Shown in pieces: positions 25,098 through 33,596 of a stretch of 64,000 nt of DNA. Numbering within the stretch: the first letter of the stretch is position 1; each line of letters begins with the position of its first letter. This DNA is from Shinella zoogloeoides. GTDB lineage: Bacteria > Pseudomonadota > Alphaproteobacteria > Rhizobiales > Rhizobiaceae. The stretch spans positions 434,001-498,000 of the forward strand of contig NZ_CP131131.1 in the NCBI RefSeq assembly GCF_033705735.1. The letters are read 5' to 3'. The position numbers and the translations under genes are program-made. The notes beneath the pieces are model-generated. The model saw only the letters and a list, made by a program, of their open reading frames with translations. It was not told the origin of the DNA and searched no databases.

Positions 25098-25999
25098 GCG
25101 TTTGGTTCGAGGCTTTCCGCCAGGCTGTGATGGCGCTCGCGGCGAACGGGTACGTGCCGCCCTCGCTCGCCTATGGTTTTGCGGTCAATGCGTTGCTGGC
25201 CGGCCTCATCGCCGGGCCGGTGCTGGGCGGGCTTGGCACGCTGGTGGTGGTCAAGCGGCACGCCTTCTTCTCCGAGGCCGTCGGCCATGCGGCGCTGACG
25301 GGCGTGGCCATCGGTATTCTATTCGGCGAGCCCTATGCCGGACCCTATGGTTCACTGTTCGGCTATTGCCTGATCTTCGGCATCGCGCTCAACTATCTGC
25401 GTAACCGCACCGGCCTCTCGGCCGATACGCTGATCGGCGTGTTTCTCTCGATGTCGCTGGCGCTCGGCGCCAGCATCCTTCTCGTGCTGGCGGGCCGGAT
25501 CAACATCCACATCCTGGAAAACGTGCTGTTCGGCTCGATCCTGACCGTGTCCGGCACGGATATCGCCATTCTCGCCGGTGTCGGCCTGCTTGTGCTGACA
25601 TTGACGGTTCTGTTCTTCAACCGCTTCATGGTGGCGAGTTTCAATCCGACGCTGGCGGCGGTGCGCGGGCTGCCGGTGAAGGCGCTCGACTATCTCTTCG
25701 TCATGCTGGTGACGGTGGTGACGGTGGCGAGCGTTAAGATTATCGGTGCCATTCTGGTCGGCGCGCTGCTCGTCATTCCCGCAGCCGCGGCGCGGACTGT
25801 TTCAACTTCGCTCAAGAGCTTCTTCGCGCTCTCCGTCCTCTTCGCGCTCGTCGCGACGGTTGCCGGTATCATGATCCCCATGGAACTCGACCTGCCGATC
25901 CCCTCGGGAGCCGCGATCATCCTGTCGGCCGGCTTCCTGTTTCTCGGCTGCACGGCCGCCCGCGCGCTGCTTCCCGCTCTCAAAGGAGATGCCGCATGA
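25094..25999 (+). CDS. Metal ABC transporter permease (ZnuB/TroC-like)
   Basis: 301 residues with eight or so hydrophobic helices. The family motifs are GLGTLVVVKRHAFFSEAVGH, AALTGVAIG and the late KIIGAILVGALLVIPAAAAR. It is the membrane channel of the metal importer. It overlaps both the ATPase and the second binding protein gene by four bases. Confidence 0.92.
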   Translation: MSVWFEAFRQAVMALAANGYVPPSLAYGFAVNALLAGLIAGPVLGGLGTLVVVKRHAFFSEAVGHAALTGVAIGILFGEPYAGPYGSLFGYCLIFGIALNYLRNRTGLSADTLIGVFLSMSLALGASILLVLAGRINIHILENVLFGSILTVSGTDIAILAGVGLLVLTLTVLFFNRFMVASFNPTLAAVRGLPVKALDYLFVMLVTVVTVASVKIIGAILVGALLVIPAAAARTVSTSLKSFFALSVLFALVATVAGIMIPMELDLPIPSGAAIILSAGFLFLGCTAARALLPALKGDAA

Positions 26000-26952
26000 G
26001 CGGATTGCTTTCTCGGCGGACCATGCTGTCCACCATGATTGCCATGCCCGCCCTGAGCCGGCCGGTCGCGGCGTCGCAGGAGACGCGCGCGGCGAAAGTG
26101 TTGACGGCGCATCCTGCCGCCTTCGCGCTGACATCGTTGCTCGTTCGGGAGAGCGGCATCACCGTGGAGGCGATCCAGCCGATAAAGCTGCCGGCGACGC
26201 GGCTCGCCTCCTATCTTTCCGGGCGGGGCAAGGCGGCTCTGGAAAAGGCGGCCGGGGATGCAGATGCGGTCATCACCTTCCGCTCCTTCTGGCCGGAGGA
26301 TCCGTTCTATCCCCATGCGCGCCGCAGCAATATCCGCATCGTCGAGATCGATGCCGGCCGCCCGCTCGATGGCGCACTCAACGGCATCGCCATCGCTGGA
26401 CCCTCGGATGACGATGCTATCTATGCCGCGCTAGACCTCGCGCCGATGCCGGCGACGGGTGAAGGCTCAGCCCCTTGGCTGGCGCCGAGCAGTCTCGGCC
26501 GCATGGCCGACGTGCTCGCAGCCGATCTATCCCGCCTGGACCCTTCTTCCGCGGTGGCCATCGCCACCAATCTTGCCGCGCTGAAACAGAAGCTTCTCGC
26601 CCTCAAGGCCCAGAGCGACGTGGCCCTTGCCGAGGCCGACGACCTTACCGCCATCGCGCTCTCGCCACATTTCGCCTATCTCTCCACCGATCTGGGTATC
26701 GACCTGCGGGCGTCGATCACCGCAGCCCCGAACGAATGGACACCCGAACGCGCGGCCAAACTGGCGGACTGGCTGAAGACCAATGACGTATCGGTCGTCT
26801 TTCTGGATAGCGAAACTGGGCCGGCGCTTCTGGATACCCTGAAAGGGTACAGGCTTGTCAGGCTTTCTATCGTTGAAGGAGAAGAGCCCGACATCGCTGC
26901 GACGGTGGAGCGCAACATCGCCTCGCTTCGGGCTGCATTCCTGCCGCGATAA
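25996..26952 (+). CDS. Second metal-binding-type substrate-binding protein (divergent TroA-like)
   Basis: 318 residues with a signal sequence (MLSTMIAMPALSRPVAASQ) and a TroA-like architecture: a middle long helix with ALKQKLLALKAQSDVALAEA, ALSPHFAYLSTDLGIDLRAS and VSVVFLDSETGPALLDTLKG. Several of the expected metal histidines are missing or replaced compared with the first binding protein at 23.4 kb, so it may bind a different form of metal or act as a partner. It is the last gene of the run; a strong hairpin follows two bases after the stop. Confidence 0.8.
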   Translation: MSGLLSRRTMLSTMIAMPALSRPVAASQETRAAKVLTAHPAAFALTSLLVRESGITVEAIQPIKLPATRLASYLSGRGKAALEKAAGDADAVITFRSFWPEDPFYPHARRSNIRIVEIDAGRPLDGALNGIAIAGPSDDDAIYAALDLAPMPATGEGSAPWLAPSSLGRMADVLAADLSRLDPSSAVAIATNLAALKQKLLALKAQSDVALAEADDLTAIALSPHFAYLSTDLGIDLRASITAAPNEWTPERAAKLADWLKTNDVSVVFLDSETGPALLDTLKGYRLVRLSIVEGEEPDIAATVERNIASLRAAFLPR

Positions 26953-26953
26953 A

Positions 26954-26981
26954 CCGCCAGCATTCGGTCGAATGCCGGCGG
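26954..26981. terminator. Hairpin closing the module 2 operon
   Basis: CCGCC-A-GCATTCG pairs with CGAATGC-C-GGCGG around a two-base loop, starting one base after the stop of the second binding protein. It is placed between that gene and a convergent receptor fragment, so it may serve both strands. Confidence 0.65.
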
Positions 26982-26992
26982 ATGGGTTTCTG

Positions 26993-27085
26993 CTACCACT
27001 TGTAACCCAGGCGCATGCTGATCTCTCGACCCGGTGCGTCGGTGGTGAAGGCGTTGTCGACATAGGCGTATAGTCGCTCGGCTTC
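26993..27085 (-). pseudogene. TonB-dependent receptor, extreme C-terminal fragment
   Basis: Thirty residues on the minus strand read EAERLYAYVDNAFTTDAPGR, then EISMRLGYKW and stop. This is the last two barrel strands of a TonB-dependent receptor (heme or enterobactin type, with the DxxGRE signature). The upstream sequence changes abruptly at about 27086. It is a second dead receptor next to this iron-uptake cluster. Confidence 0.75.
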
Positions 27086-27116
27086 CTACAATGCGACCGG
27101 CCTTGAGATACCAAGG

Positions 27117-27510
27117 ATGTCCCACGGCGCCCTGCTGGTCCTTGATGACTACTATGGCGCCATTCTCCGCCTCGCCGATGACGCGAAGGAATCCGATCCG
27201 GTTTTCCGCAAGCTCAAAAACTACGCCCGAACCCAGAATTACTACTGTCTCTGGGGGCTGGTCCCCGGCGCGATCTCGGATGAGGCAAGTCCTTTCAACG
27301 AGTGTTCGCATGACTATCTGTCGGGCGCTCGAATGTTGCTGCTGCAAATGAGAGGGATGCCGAGTGTCTAAGATGCCGCGAGCGACATGATTTCCACGGT
27401 CGATGCCGAAATGGTGCTCCGCGGTAGCGCTCTCATTCTCTGTGAATACTCGGCGGAACCTTTCTACGCCGGCGGATTCATCACGCCGCATTGGGGAATG
27501 CTAGCTGAAC
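27117..27510 (+). pseudogene. Unrecognised gene fragment with an in-frame stop
   Basis: One plus frame reads MSHGALLVLDDYYGAILRLA, LKNYARTQNYYCLWGLVPGA, then a TAA at 27369-27371, and continues in the same frame with VDAEMVLRGSALILCEYSAE and PFYAGGFITPHWGMLAEHP. The amino-acid composition is protein-like on both sides of the stop, so I read it as one gene broken by a nonsense mutation. I do not recognise the family, and the start may also be missing. Confidence 0.45.
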
Positions 27511-27858
27511 ACCCACCAAGCTTTCCTAGCTGTAATGTCTCCGATTCCGCTAATAATCCTGTTTTGGCGTGTAGGGAGGAAAACGCTCCGAAGCGCAGTT
27601 ATCTCCGGTCGACGAAGGGGCAAAGACCTATCTGCTTGGAAGCGTCCGCCGCCCGCCGCCGTCTTGTCATCGAAATTGATGAGGGCGGCTTCAAGCCGGT
27701 GGGCTGAAGCCCGGAAGCATCGACAATGCCGCTGGCTCGACAAGCGTGCCGTGATGACGGTTGAGGCGACTGGCCGTCTGAGTCAGCTATCTGCATTGCC
27801 GATGTAAAGCATTCGGGGAACATCGATCAGCTGACCTAAGGCAAACAAGGCCGTCTTT
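27511..27858. other. Non-coding or decayed stretch
   Basis: About 350 bases with several short overlapping frames, none of which looks conserved. It separates the unrecognised fragment from the ureD fragment. Confidence 0.35.
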
Positions 27859-28152
27859 TCAGCTACCGCATGCGCGAACCTCGCAGGCCTGCGTGGTGAC
27901 CGTTGCCACCATTGTCTCCGCGATGTCGATTTCAGTGACGATCCGGTCGCCACCGGCAAGCCCGCCGGCCATGTTGATCAGGACCGCTTCGGGCGGTTGG
28001 CCGGGGAAGGGTCTCGGAAGGCGGATCTTGACGCAGCCTTCCTGGTAGAGCGTCCTCAGCCAAGCCGCCCCATGGCGGCGGTGGAAGGCGAGCCGGGCAT
28101 GGCCTTCGGCGCGCTGCAGCCGCGGCGGCGCGGCCTGCGAAGTAAAGATCAT
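27859..28152 (-). pseudogene. ureD: Urease accessory protein UreD, N-terminal fragment
   Basis: 97 residues match the start of UreD: LYQEGCVKIRLPRPF, then EAVLINMAGGLAGGDRIVTE and ATVTTQACE, after which the normal EKIYRS sequence is replaced and the frame stops. UreD is about 270 residues and loads nickel into urease with UreF and UreG. No other urease gene is in view, so this is a remnant. Its start codon overlaps the stop of the LysR gene, which suggests the junction once joined a regulator to a urease operon, or a chance fusion. Confidence 0.85.
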
Positions 28153-29117
28153 ATGGTCTGATTGGGTGGAGATTGATGGTGACCGTCATGCGCAACGGGA
28201 GGGTCGGTCTCGGCGCCGGAGCGAGCATCGCCTTTTCCGTTGGCCGCCACAACAGCCTCAGCGGTTCCCTCCAACAACTGATGGGCCGGCAGCCCATTGT
28301 TGATCGGCCTTATCGAATAGATCTGCAAGGGAGCCGACTTCGGATCGGAGCGCAGCCGCCTCAGCCGCCCGTGCTCGAGTTCAAACTGATAGAGCCGCTC
28401 GGGCAGATAAGCGAGCCCCAGACCGGCGATCACCAGGTCGGCTGCCGTGCGGAATGTATTGCAAATTGTCAGGTTACGGAAATGCACGTCGTTCGTCGTT
28501 ATCCAGTTCAGGGTCGAGCCCCGGAACTGCCATTCCCGCGAGGTGGCGACGACTGGCAGTTCGCTGAGGCTCCGCGGTGTGATTGTGTCCGGTATCTCGG
28601 GAACGGACGGACTGCACATCCAGCAGAAATCGATCGACTCGAGGATCGTGGATGCAAATCTGGATTGGGGCATTTCGCAGGCTGCGAAGGCCATGTCGAG
28701 AACTCCCGCATCGAGCTTTTCCTCGATGACATGCGAAAGCGCGACCTCGATCTCGAGTTGCAGCCGCGGATAGGTGCGGCGCACCACGCTGATCAGTTCG
28801 GGCAGCCAGGTCAGGGCGACGATCTCGGCCACGCCAAGCCGGATATAGCCGACCACTTCCTCCTTGGCTGCCGCCGCCTGCCGGAAGCGTTCGGCGGCCA
28901 GCAGGATCTCCTCGGCAAAGGGCATCAGCAGCACGCCCTGGTTGGTCAGGCGCGCCGTCCGTTGCGAGCGATCGAACAGCGGCACGCCGATGCGCATCTC
29001 CAGTTCCTGGATGCGCATGGAGACGGCGGATTGAGTTGCGTTCAGGCGATGGGCGGCTTGAGCGAAGCTGCCCAGCCGTGCGGCCCAATAGAACGTCTCG
29101 ATATGCCGGTGGTTCAT
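28149..29117 (-). CDS. LysR-family transcriptional regulator
   Basis: 322 residues. The winged helix-turn-helix occupies residues 1-65 (IETFYWAARLGSFAQAAHRL, NATQSAVSMRIQELE, FDRSQRTARLTNQG), followed by an effector-binding domain (YIRLGVAEIVALTWLPELIS to GLGLAYLPERLYQ). The C-terminal tail after about residue 300 (ETDPPVAHDGHHQSPPNQ) is unusual and may be altered by the downstream rearrangement. It is divergent from the amidohydrolase operon across 159 bases and is the probable regulator, responding to a ureide or related metabolite. Confidence 0.88.
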   Translation of the reverse strand: MNHRHIETFYWAARLGSFAQAAHRLNATQSAVSMRIQELEMRIGVPLFDRSQRTARLTNQGVLLMPFAEEILLAAERFRQAAAAKEEVVGYIRLGVAEIVALTWLPELISVVRRTYPRLQLEIEVALSHVIEEKLDAGVLDMAFAACEMPQSRFASTILESIDFCWMCSPSVPEIPDTITPRSLSELPVVATSREWQFRGSTLNWITTNDVHFRNLTICNTFRTAADLVIAGLGLAYLPERLYQFELEHGRLRRLRSDPKSAPLQIYSIRPINNGLPAHQLLEGTAEAVVAANGKGDARSGAETDPPVAHDGHHQSPPNQTI

Positions 29118-29276
29118 GCCCGCTCCCGAAGCTTTCGAGGATACTTCAATTTTCCTGATATTTCGTCAATCAAAGAATTCGTTTTTCTTGAGATACCCCG
29201 CGTGGAATGAATTTCGTACCGCCCGGCTATGGTCGTGGGCCTGCTGCTGGACAAATACGAGAGACAGCGAGGAAAC
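29118..29276. promoter_or_regulatory. Divergent promoter region, LysR / amidohydrolase operon
   Basis: 159 AT-enriched bases between two divergent genes. LysR regulators usually bind such intervals through T-N11-A sites. Several T...A pairs are present but I cannot single one out. The GAGGAAAC ribosome site of the amidohydrolase gene ends this interval. Confidence 0.4.
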
Positions 29277-30518
29277 GTGTCTACCAAGTACATCGAGATC
29301 GACCCAGCATTCGTCGAGAAAACAATCCTGGAAATTTCCGCGTTCGGGGCAGTAGGGGAGACGGGAATTTCCCGCACGGTCTATTCGTCGGAATGGGTCG
29401 GGGCGACGGATTACTATGCCGATGCCTGCGCTGCGGCGGGGCTGGAGGTTCACCGGGACGCAGTGGGCAACGTCTGGGGCAGGCTGAGAGGATCGACGAA
29501 CGAGAAATCGGTCGCCTCCGGCTCCCATATCGATTCCCAAACGCCCGGTGGCCGCTATGACGGAACATTGGGTGCGCTGGCCGCGCTCATCGCCCTCAAG
29601 GCATTGAAGGAACAGTTCGGCACGCCGAGGCGGACGATCGAGGCCGTTGCGTTCTGCGAGGAGGAATCCAGCCGGTTCCCGAATGCGAACTATTGGGGCT
29701 CACGCGCCGTTACCGGGCGCATCTCGCCTGAGGATCCCGAGCGCGTCATCGCCTTTTCCGGCGAGACCATCGCGCAGGCGATGCGCGATGTCGGGCTCGA
29801 TCCGGCGCGCATCCCCGAAGCGCGCCGCGACGACATTGGCAGTTTCGTCGAACTGCATATCGAGCAGGGCCCCATCCTCGAACAGGCCGGCCTTCCCGTC
29901 GCCATCGTCGATGCCATCACCGGTATCCGCCATTACCGCGGCGAGATCAGGGGCGTGCAGAACCACGCCGGCGCCTTCCCGATGGACATTCGCCACGACC
30001 CGCTTGCCGGGTTCGCCGAAATCGCCTCGGGGATGATCAACACGGCCCACCGCATCGGCCGGCCGGCCGTCACGACGATCGGCCGCGTCGTAGTCGAGCC
30101 GAATTTTCCGGGCATCATCCCCGCCAAGGTCGGCTTTACCATCGATGCGCGCCATCCCGATCCGCAGGTGCGAGACAGGCTCTACGCGATGCATGAGGGG
30201 CTGATGCACGAGGTCGCCGCGCGGCGCGGCCTGGAGATCGACTGGGAGGTCATGCTCGATCACAAGCCCTCTCCGTCCGATCCCGCCATTGTGTCGACCC
30301 TCCAGCGTGTCGCCGCCGAGCAGGGTGTGCCATTCATGACGATGGCCAGCGGTGCCGGCCACGATTCGCAGCAGATGGCGGCCATTGCGGACGTCGCGAT
30401 GATCTTCGTCCGGTCGAAGGACGGCCGGAGCCATACGCCGGATGAATTCTCGTCGATCGAGGATATCGTGGCCGGGGTTCGCGTGTTGGCCGCGGGGCTG
30501 CATGCCTTGGCATATTAA
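29277..30518 (+). CDS. M20-family amidohydrolase (allantoate amidohydrolase / N-carbamoyl amino acid hydrolase type)
   Basis: 413 residues from the GTG at 29277 (GAGGAAAC upstream); earlier in-frame starts extend it by 16 residues. The di-metal site is intact: GSHIDSQTPGGRYDG (His84, Asp95), FCEEESSRF (catalytic and bridging Glu), HIEQGP (His194) and GAGHDSQQMA near the C-terminus. The dimerisation insert (HAGAFPMDIRHDP) is also present. Enzymes of this group release ammonia from allantoate, ureidoglycolate, N-carbamoyl amino acids or beta-ureidopropionate. The pairing with a PuuE-like protein points to a ureide. Confidence 0.88.
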   Translation: MSTKYIEIDPAFVEKTILEISAFGAVGETGISRTVYSSEWVGATDYYADACAAAGLEVHRDAVGNVWGRLRGSTNEKSVASGSHIDSQTPGGRYDGTLGALAALIALKALKEQFGTPRRTIEAVAFCEEESSRFPNANYWGSRAVTGRISPEDPERVIAFSGETIAQAMRDVGLDPARIPEARRDDIGSFVELHIEQGPILEQAGLPVAIVDAITGIRHYRGEIRGVQNHAGAFPMDIRHDPLAGFAEIASGMINTAHRIGRPAVTTIGRVVVEPNFPGIIPAKVGFTIDARHPDPQVRDRLYAMHEGLMHEVAARRGLEIDWEVMLDHKPSPSDPAIVSTLQRVAAEQGVPFMTMASGAGHDSQQMAAIADVAMIFVRSKDGRSHTPDEFSSIEDIVAGVRVLAAGLHALAY

Positions 30519-30538
30519 GGAACAAAAGGAGACATCCC

Positions 30539-31438
30539 ATGGCCTATCCGCGTGACCTTAAAGGTTATGGACGCAATCCGCCCGATCCCTCGTGGCCGGG
30601 CGGCAAGAAGCTCGCCGTGCAGTTTGTCATCAACTATGAGGAGGGTGGCGAGAACTCGGTTCTGCACGGGGATCGGCAGAGCGAGGCGTTCCTCACGGAG
30701 GAGCCGACGCCCGCCTTCGCGAACATCCGCAACATCAATGTCGAGTCGCAATACGAATATGGCAGCCGCGTCGGCTGGTGGCGGCTCTACCGGATGTTCA
30801 CCGAGCGGAATTTTCCGGTGACCATCTTCGGCATCGCGGCGGCATTGCAGAAGAATCCTGAAGCCGTGGCCGCAATGAAGGAGGCGAATTTCGAGATCGC
30901 CTCGCACGGGCTGCGCTGGATTCAATATGCCGAAATGCCCGAGGAGCAGGAGAGGGCGCAGATCGCCGAGGCGATCCGCATCCATACCGAGGTGACGGGA
31001 TCGCGGCCGACCGGCTGGTATACCGGGCGGATGAGCATCAACACGCGCCGCCTGCTCATCGAGGCCGGCGGCTTCACCTACGATGCCGACTCCTTCGCCG
31101 ACGACCTGCCCTACTGGGTCGAGGTGGAGGGGCAGGATCATCTCGTCGTGCCCTATACGCTGGACAACAACGACGGACGCTACGTGAACACCTTCGGCTA
31201 CCAGTCGCCGAGCTTCTCCGCCTACCTGATCCAGGCGTTCGACTTTCTGCGGAAGGAAGCGCAGGTTTCTCCGCGAATGATGAGCATCGGCCTGCATACC
31301 CGGATCGTCGGCCGGCCCGGCCGGGCGGCGGATCTGGAGCGGTTCCTCGATCACGTCGCGGCCGCGGACGACGTCTGGGTCACCCGCAGGATCGACATCG
31401 CCGACCATTGGCGCAAGACGCATCCGCCCCGGTCATGA
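30539..31438 (+). CDS. Polysaccharide-deacetylase-fold hydrolase, PuuE allantoinase-like
   Basis: 299 residues. The N-terminal PRDLKGYGRNPPDPSWPGGK followed by VQFVINYEEGGENSVLHGD is characteristic of PuuE-type metal-independent allantoinases. The NodB fold continues with IASHGLRWIQY, GSRPTGWYTGRMSINTRRLL and a late GLHTRIVGRPGRAADLERFL. PuuE opens the hydantoin ring of allantoin to allantoate, which would fit the preceding amidohydrolase. A related cyclic ureide is an alternative. It overlaps the next gene by four bases. Confidence 0.85.
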   Translation: MAYPRDLKGYGRNPPDPSWPGGKKLAVQFVINYEEGGENSVLHGDRQSEAFLTEEPTPAFANIRNINVESQYEYGSRVGWWRLYRMFTERNFPVTIFGIAAALQKNPEAVAAMKEANFEIASHGLRWIQYAEMPEEQERAQIAEAIRIHTEVTGSRPTGWYTGRMSINTRRLLIEAGGFTYDADSFADDLPYWVEVEGQDHLVVPYTLDNNDGRYVNTFGYQSPSFSAYLIQAFDFLRKEAQVSPRMMSIGLHTRIVGRPGRAADLERFLDHVAAADDVWVTRRIDIADHWRKTHPPRS

Positions 31439-32340
31439 GCGGCGTCGTTCTCGTCACCGGTGCGGCCGGTCTCGTCGGGAGAGCCGTGGCCTCCACGCTT
31501 CGACGGGGCGGGACCGCGGTGCTTGGCCTCGACCTTGCCGGCGATCCGCAAGGCGACGTGATTGCCTGCGATCTGTGCGACGCGCGGCAGCTCGCGGCGA
31601 TCACGCATTCCCGTGAATTCGCGGCCATCGTCCATTGTGGCGCGGTCTCGGGGCCCGCCCTGCACCGGGACGATCCCGGCCATGTGGCGCGGACGAACAT
31701 CGAAAGCACCGTGAACCTGCTGGAACTCGCCGTCGCGCGCGGCGTACCCCGTTTCGTCTTCGCCTCCTCGGCTGCCGTCTATGGTCGGACGCCGGAGGAT
31801 GTGGTGGTGGAAGAGGAGCGGCCGTTGCATCCGGCCTCGGTCTATGCCGCCACCAAGGTTGCCGGCGAGGCGCTGGTCGAGGCCTTTTCACGCCAATACG
31901 GCCTTTCGGGCGTGAGCCTTCGCATCGCGGCTGTCTACGGGCCGGGCCGCAGGACGCCCTGCGTCATCCGGGACATGATCCTCGCAGGGCAGGAGGAAAG
32001 ATCGGTCACGCTGCCTCATGGGCGCGACCGGCGCTACCACTACATCCATGTCGAGGATGTCGCCGAGGCCATCGTGGCGGCCGCTCGCGCCGGTTCCATC
32101 CGGAAGCCCGCCTACACGATCGCGTCGGATCGGGGCATCACGATGGGTGCATTGGCAGAGCTTGTCCGGATGATCGTACCGGGACCATCCGTCTCGGTCG
32201 GCGTAGGGGACGACCCGCTCTCCGATCCGCAAGGTCCGTACGATCTGGATGCGGCGGCCCTGGATCTCGGTTGGCGCGCGCGTATCACCCTGCCGGAGGG
32301 TATCCGGTCATACGCGGCCGCACTACTTCAGGAAACTTGA
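31435..32340 (+). CDS. NAD(P)-dependent epimerase/dehydratase (extended SDR)
   Basis: 301 residues. The Rossmann motif VLVTGAAGLVGRAVAS is followed by HCGAVSGPALHRDDPGHVAR, FVFASSAAVYG and the catalytic YAATKVAGE (Tyr-x-x-x-Lys), then HYIHVEDVAEAI. It belongs to the sugar or uronate dehydrogenase/epimerase group. The substrate is not evident. It is translationally coupled (ATGA) to the PuuE-like gene. Its presence with a sugar-type ABC transporter makes a sugar-linked or ribosylated ureide conceivable; that is speculation. Confidence 0.85.
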   Translation: MSGVVLVTGAAGLVGRAVASTLRRGGTAVLGLDLAGDPQGDVIACDLCDARQLAAITHSREFAAIVHCGAVSGPALHRDDPGHVARTNIESTVNLLELAVARGVPRFVFASSAAVYGRTPEDVVVEEERPLHPASVYAATKVAGEALVEAFSRQYGLSGVSLRIAAVYGPGRRTPCVIRDMILAGQEERSVTLPHGRDRRYHYIHVEDVAEAIVAAARAGSIRKPAYTIASDRGITMGALAELVRMIVPGPSVSVGVGDDPLSDPQGPYDLDAAALDLGWRARITLPEGIRSYAAALLQET

Positions 32341-32495
32341 AGCGTCTTCATCAAATCAATTCGATTGCATGAAATGTCAGAGGTTACGATCCTACCCTGG
32401 CGGCAGAGCGGAACACTTGGTTTCACGGCGGATACGCCTTGTTGCAAAAAAATAGAAAACGCACCGCGACAGCGGTTCATCCAGAGGGAAAGCAG

Positions 32496-33596
32496 ATGAC
32501 GACGAAACTTCTCACGAACCTTGCGGGGCTCGCACTTTTCTCCTCCATGGCCGCTATTCCGGTTACGGCCGGCGCGGCGGATCTCGATGCCATCGGGGCC
32601 ACCATCGCCGAGCACCAGAAGCTGCCGGCCTTCGTGCCCGCGGGCGAGCCCTTCGATGCCAAGACCTGCATGGCGGACAAGAAGCTGATGGTGGTGTCGT
32701 TCTCCAGCGCCGTCGAGTTCACCGGTGGCGTGGCCACCCGCATGACCGAGATCGCCAAGGAAATCGGCTTCCAGTACGACCACTACCAGACACAGGGCCA
32801 GCCATCGCAATGGATACAGGGTATCAATCAGGCCGTCACGCAGGGCTACGATCTCGTGGACGTGCTGATGTCGGATCCGCGCGTCCTGCTTCCGCAGGCC
32901 ATGCAGGTCGATCAGGCCGGGCTGAAGGTCGTCGCGGCGCATGCCTCCGGCTTCGATACACCGGCCCCGGAGCCGTTCCAGAACGTGCATATCGACTATA
33001 CCCAGGCCGGCCGCCTCATGGCGCAGTGGGCGATCCTGAAGACGCAGGGCAAGGCGAACGTCCTTGCCATCGTCGCCGAGGATTCCTTCTCGGCCAACTC
33101 CCTGCAGAACGGCATCAAGGAGGTGATGGACGAGTGCGAGGACTGCAAGGTCCAGTACATCAACGTGCCGGTGACGGATTGGGCGACCCGGATGCAGTCC
33201 ACGGTTCAGTCGGCGCTGCTGCGCGATCCTTCGGTCAACTATATCCTGCCGATCTATGACGGCATGGCGCAGTTCGTCGTTCCGGCCGTGGAACTGACGC
33301 AGTCGGCGAACCGCGTGAAGATCGCGACTTTCAACGGAAGCCCCTATGTGCTGCAACTCGTCCAGCAGGGCAAAGTCGAGATGGATATCGGCGAAAGCAT
33401 CGACTGGGTCGCCCATGCCATCGTCGATGCCGAGATGCGCATGCTGTGCGGCCTGCCGCCGGTCGAGGATCCCAAGGTACCGCTCTACATCTTCGATGCC
33501 TCGAACGCGGACACCGCCGGAAAGCCGCCGCAGATCTCCACCGGTTATGGCGATGCGTATCTCGCCGGCTACCGCAAGCTCTGGGGCCTGCAATAA
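32496..33596 (+). CDS. ABC transporter substrate-binding protein (ribose/sugar type)
   Basis: 366 residues from the ATG at 32496 (GAGGGAAAGCAG upstream). A signal peptide (LAGLALFSSMAAIPVTAGAA) is followed by the Peripla_BP_4 fold: VVSFSSAVEFTGGVATRMTE, QWIQGINQAVTQGYDLVDVL, NVLAIVAEDSFSANSLQNGI and VKIATFNGSPYVLQLVQQGK. A cysteine-containing segment (CEDCKVQY) and C-terminal PQISTGYGDAYLAGYRKLWG are notable. It should deliver ligand to the ATPase/permease encoded next; its stop overlaps the ATPase start (TAATG). Confidence 0.88.
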   Translation: MTTKLLTNLAGLALFSSMAAIPVTAGAADLDAIGATIAEHQKLPAFVPAGEPFDAKTCMADKKLMVVSFSSAVEFTGGVATRMTEIAKEIGFQYDHYQTQGQPSQWIQGINQAVTQGYDLVDVLMSDPRVLLPQAMQVDQAGLKVVAAHASGFDTPAPEPFQNVHIDYTQAGRLMAQWAILKTQGKANVLAIVAEDSFSANSLQNGIKEVMDECEDCKVQYINVPVTDWATRMQSTVQSALLRDPSVNYILPIYDGMAQFVVPAVELTQSANRVKIATFNGSPYVLQLVQQGKVEMDIGESIDWVAHAIVDAEMRMLCGLPPVEDPKVPLYIFDASNADTAGKPPQISTGYGDAYLAGYRKLWGLQ

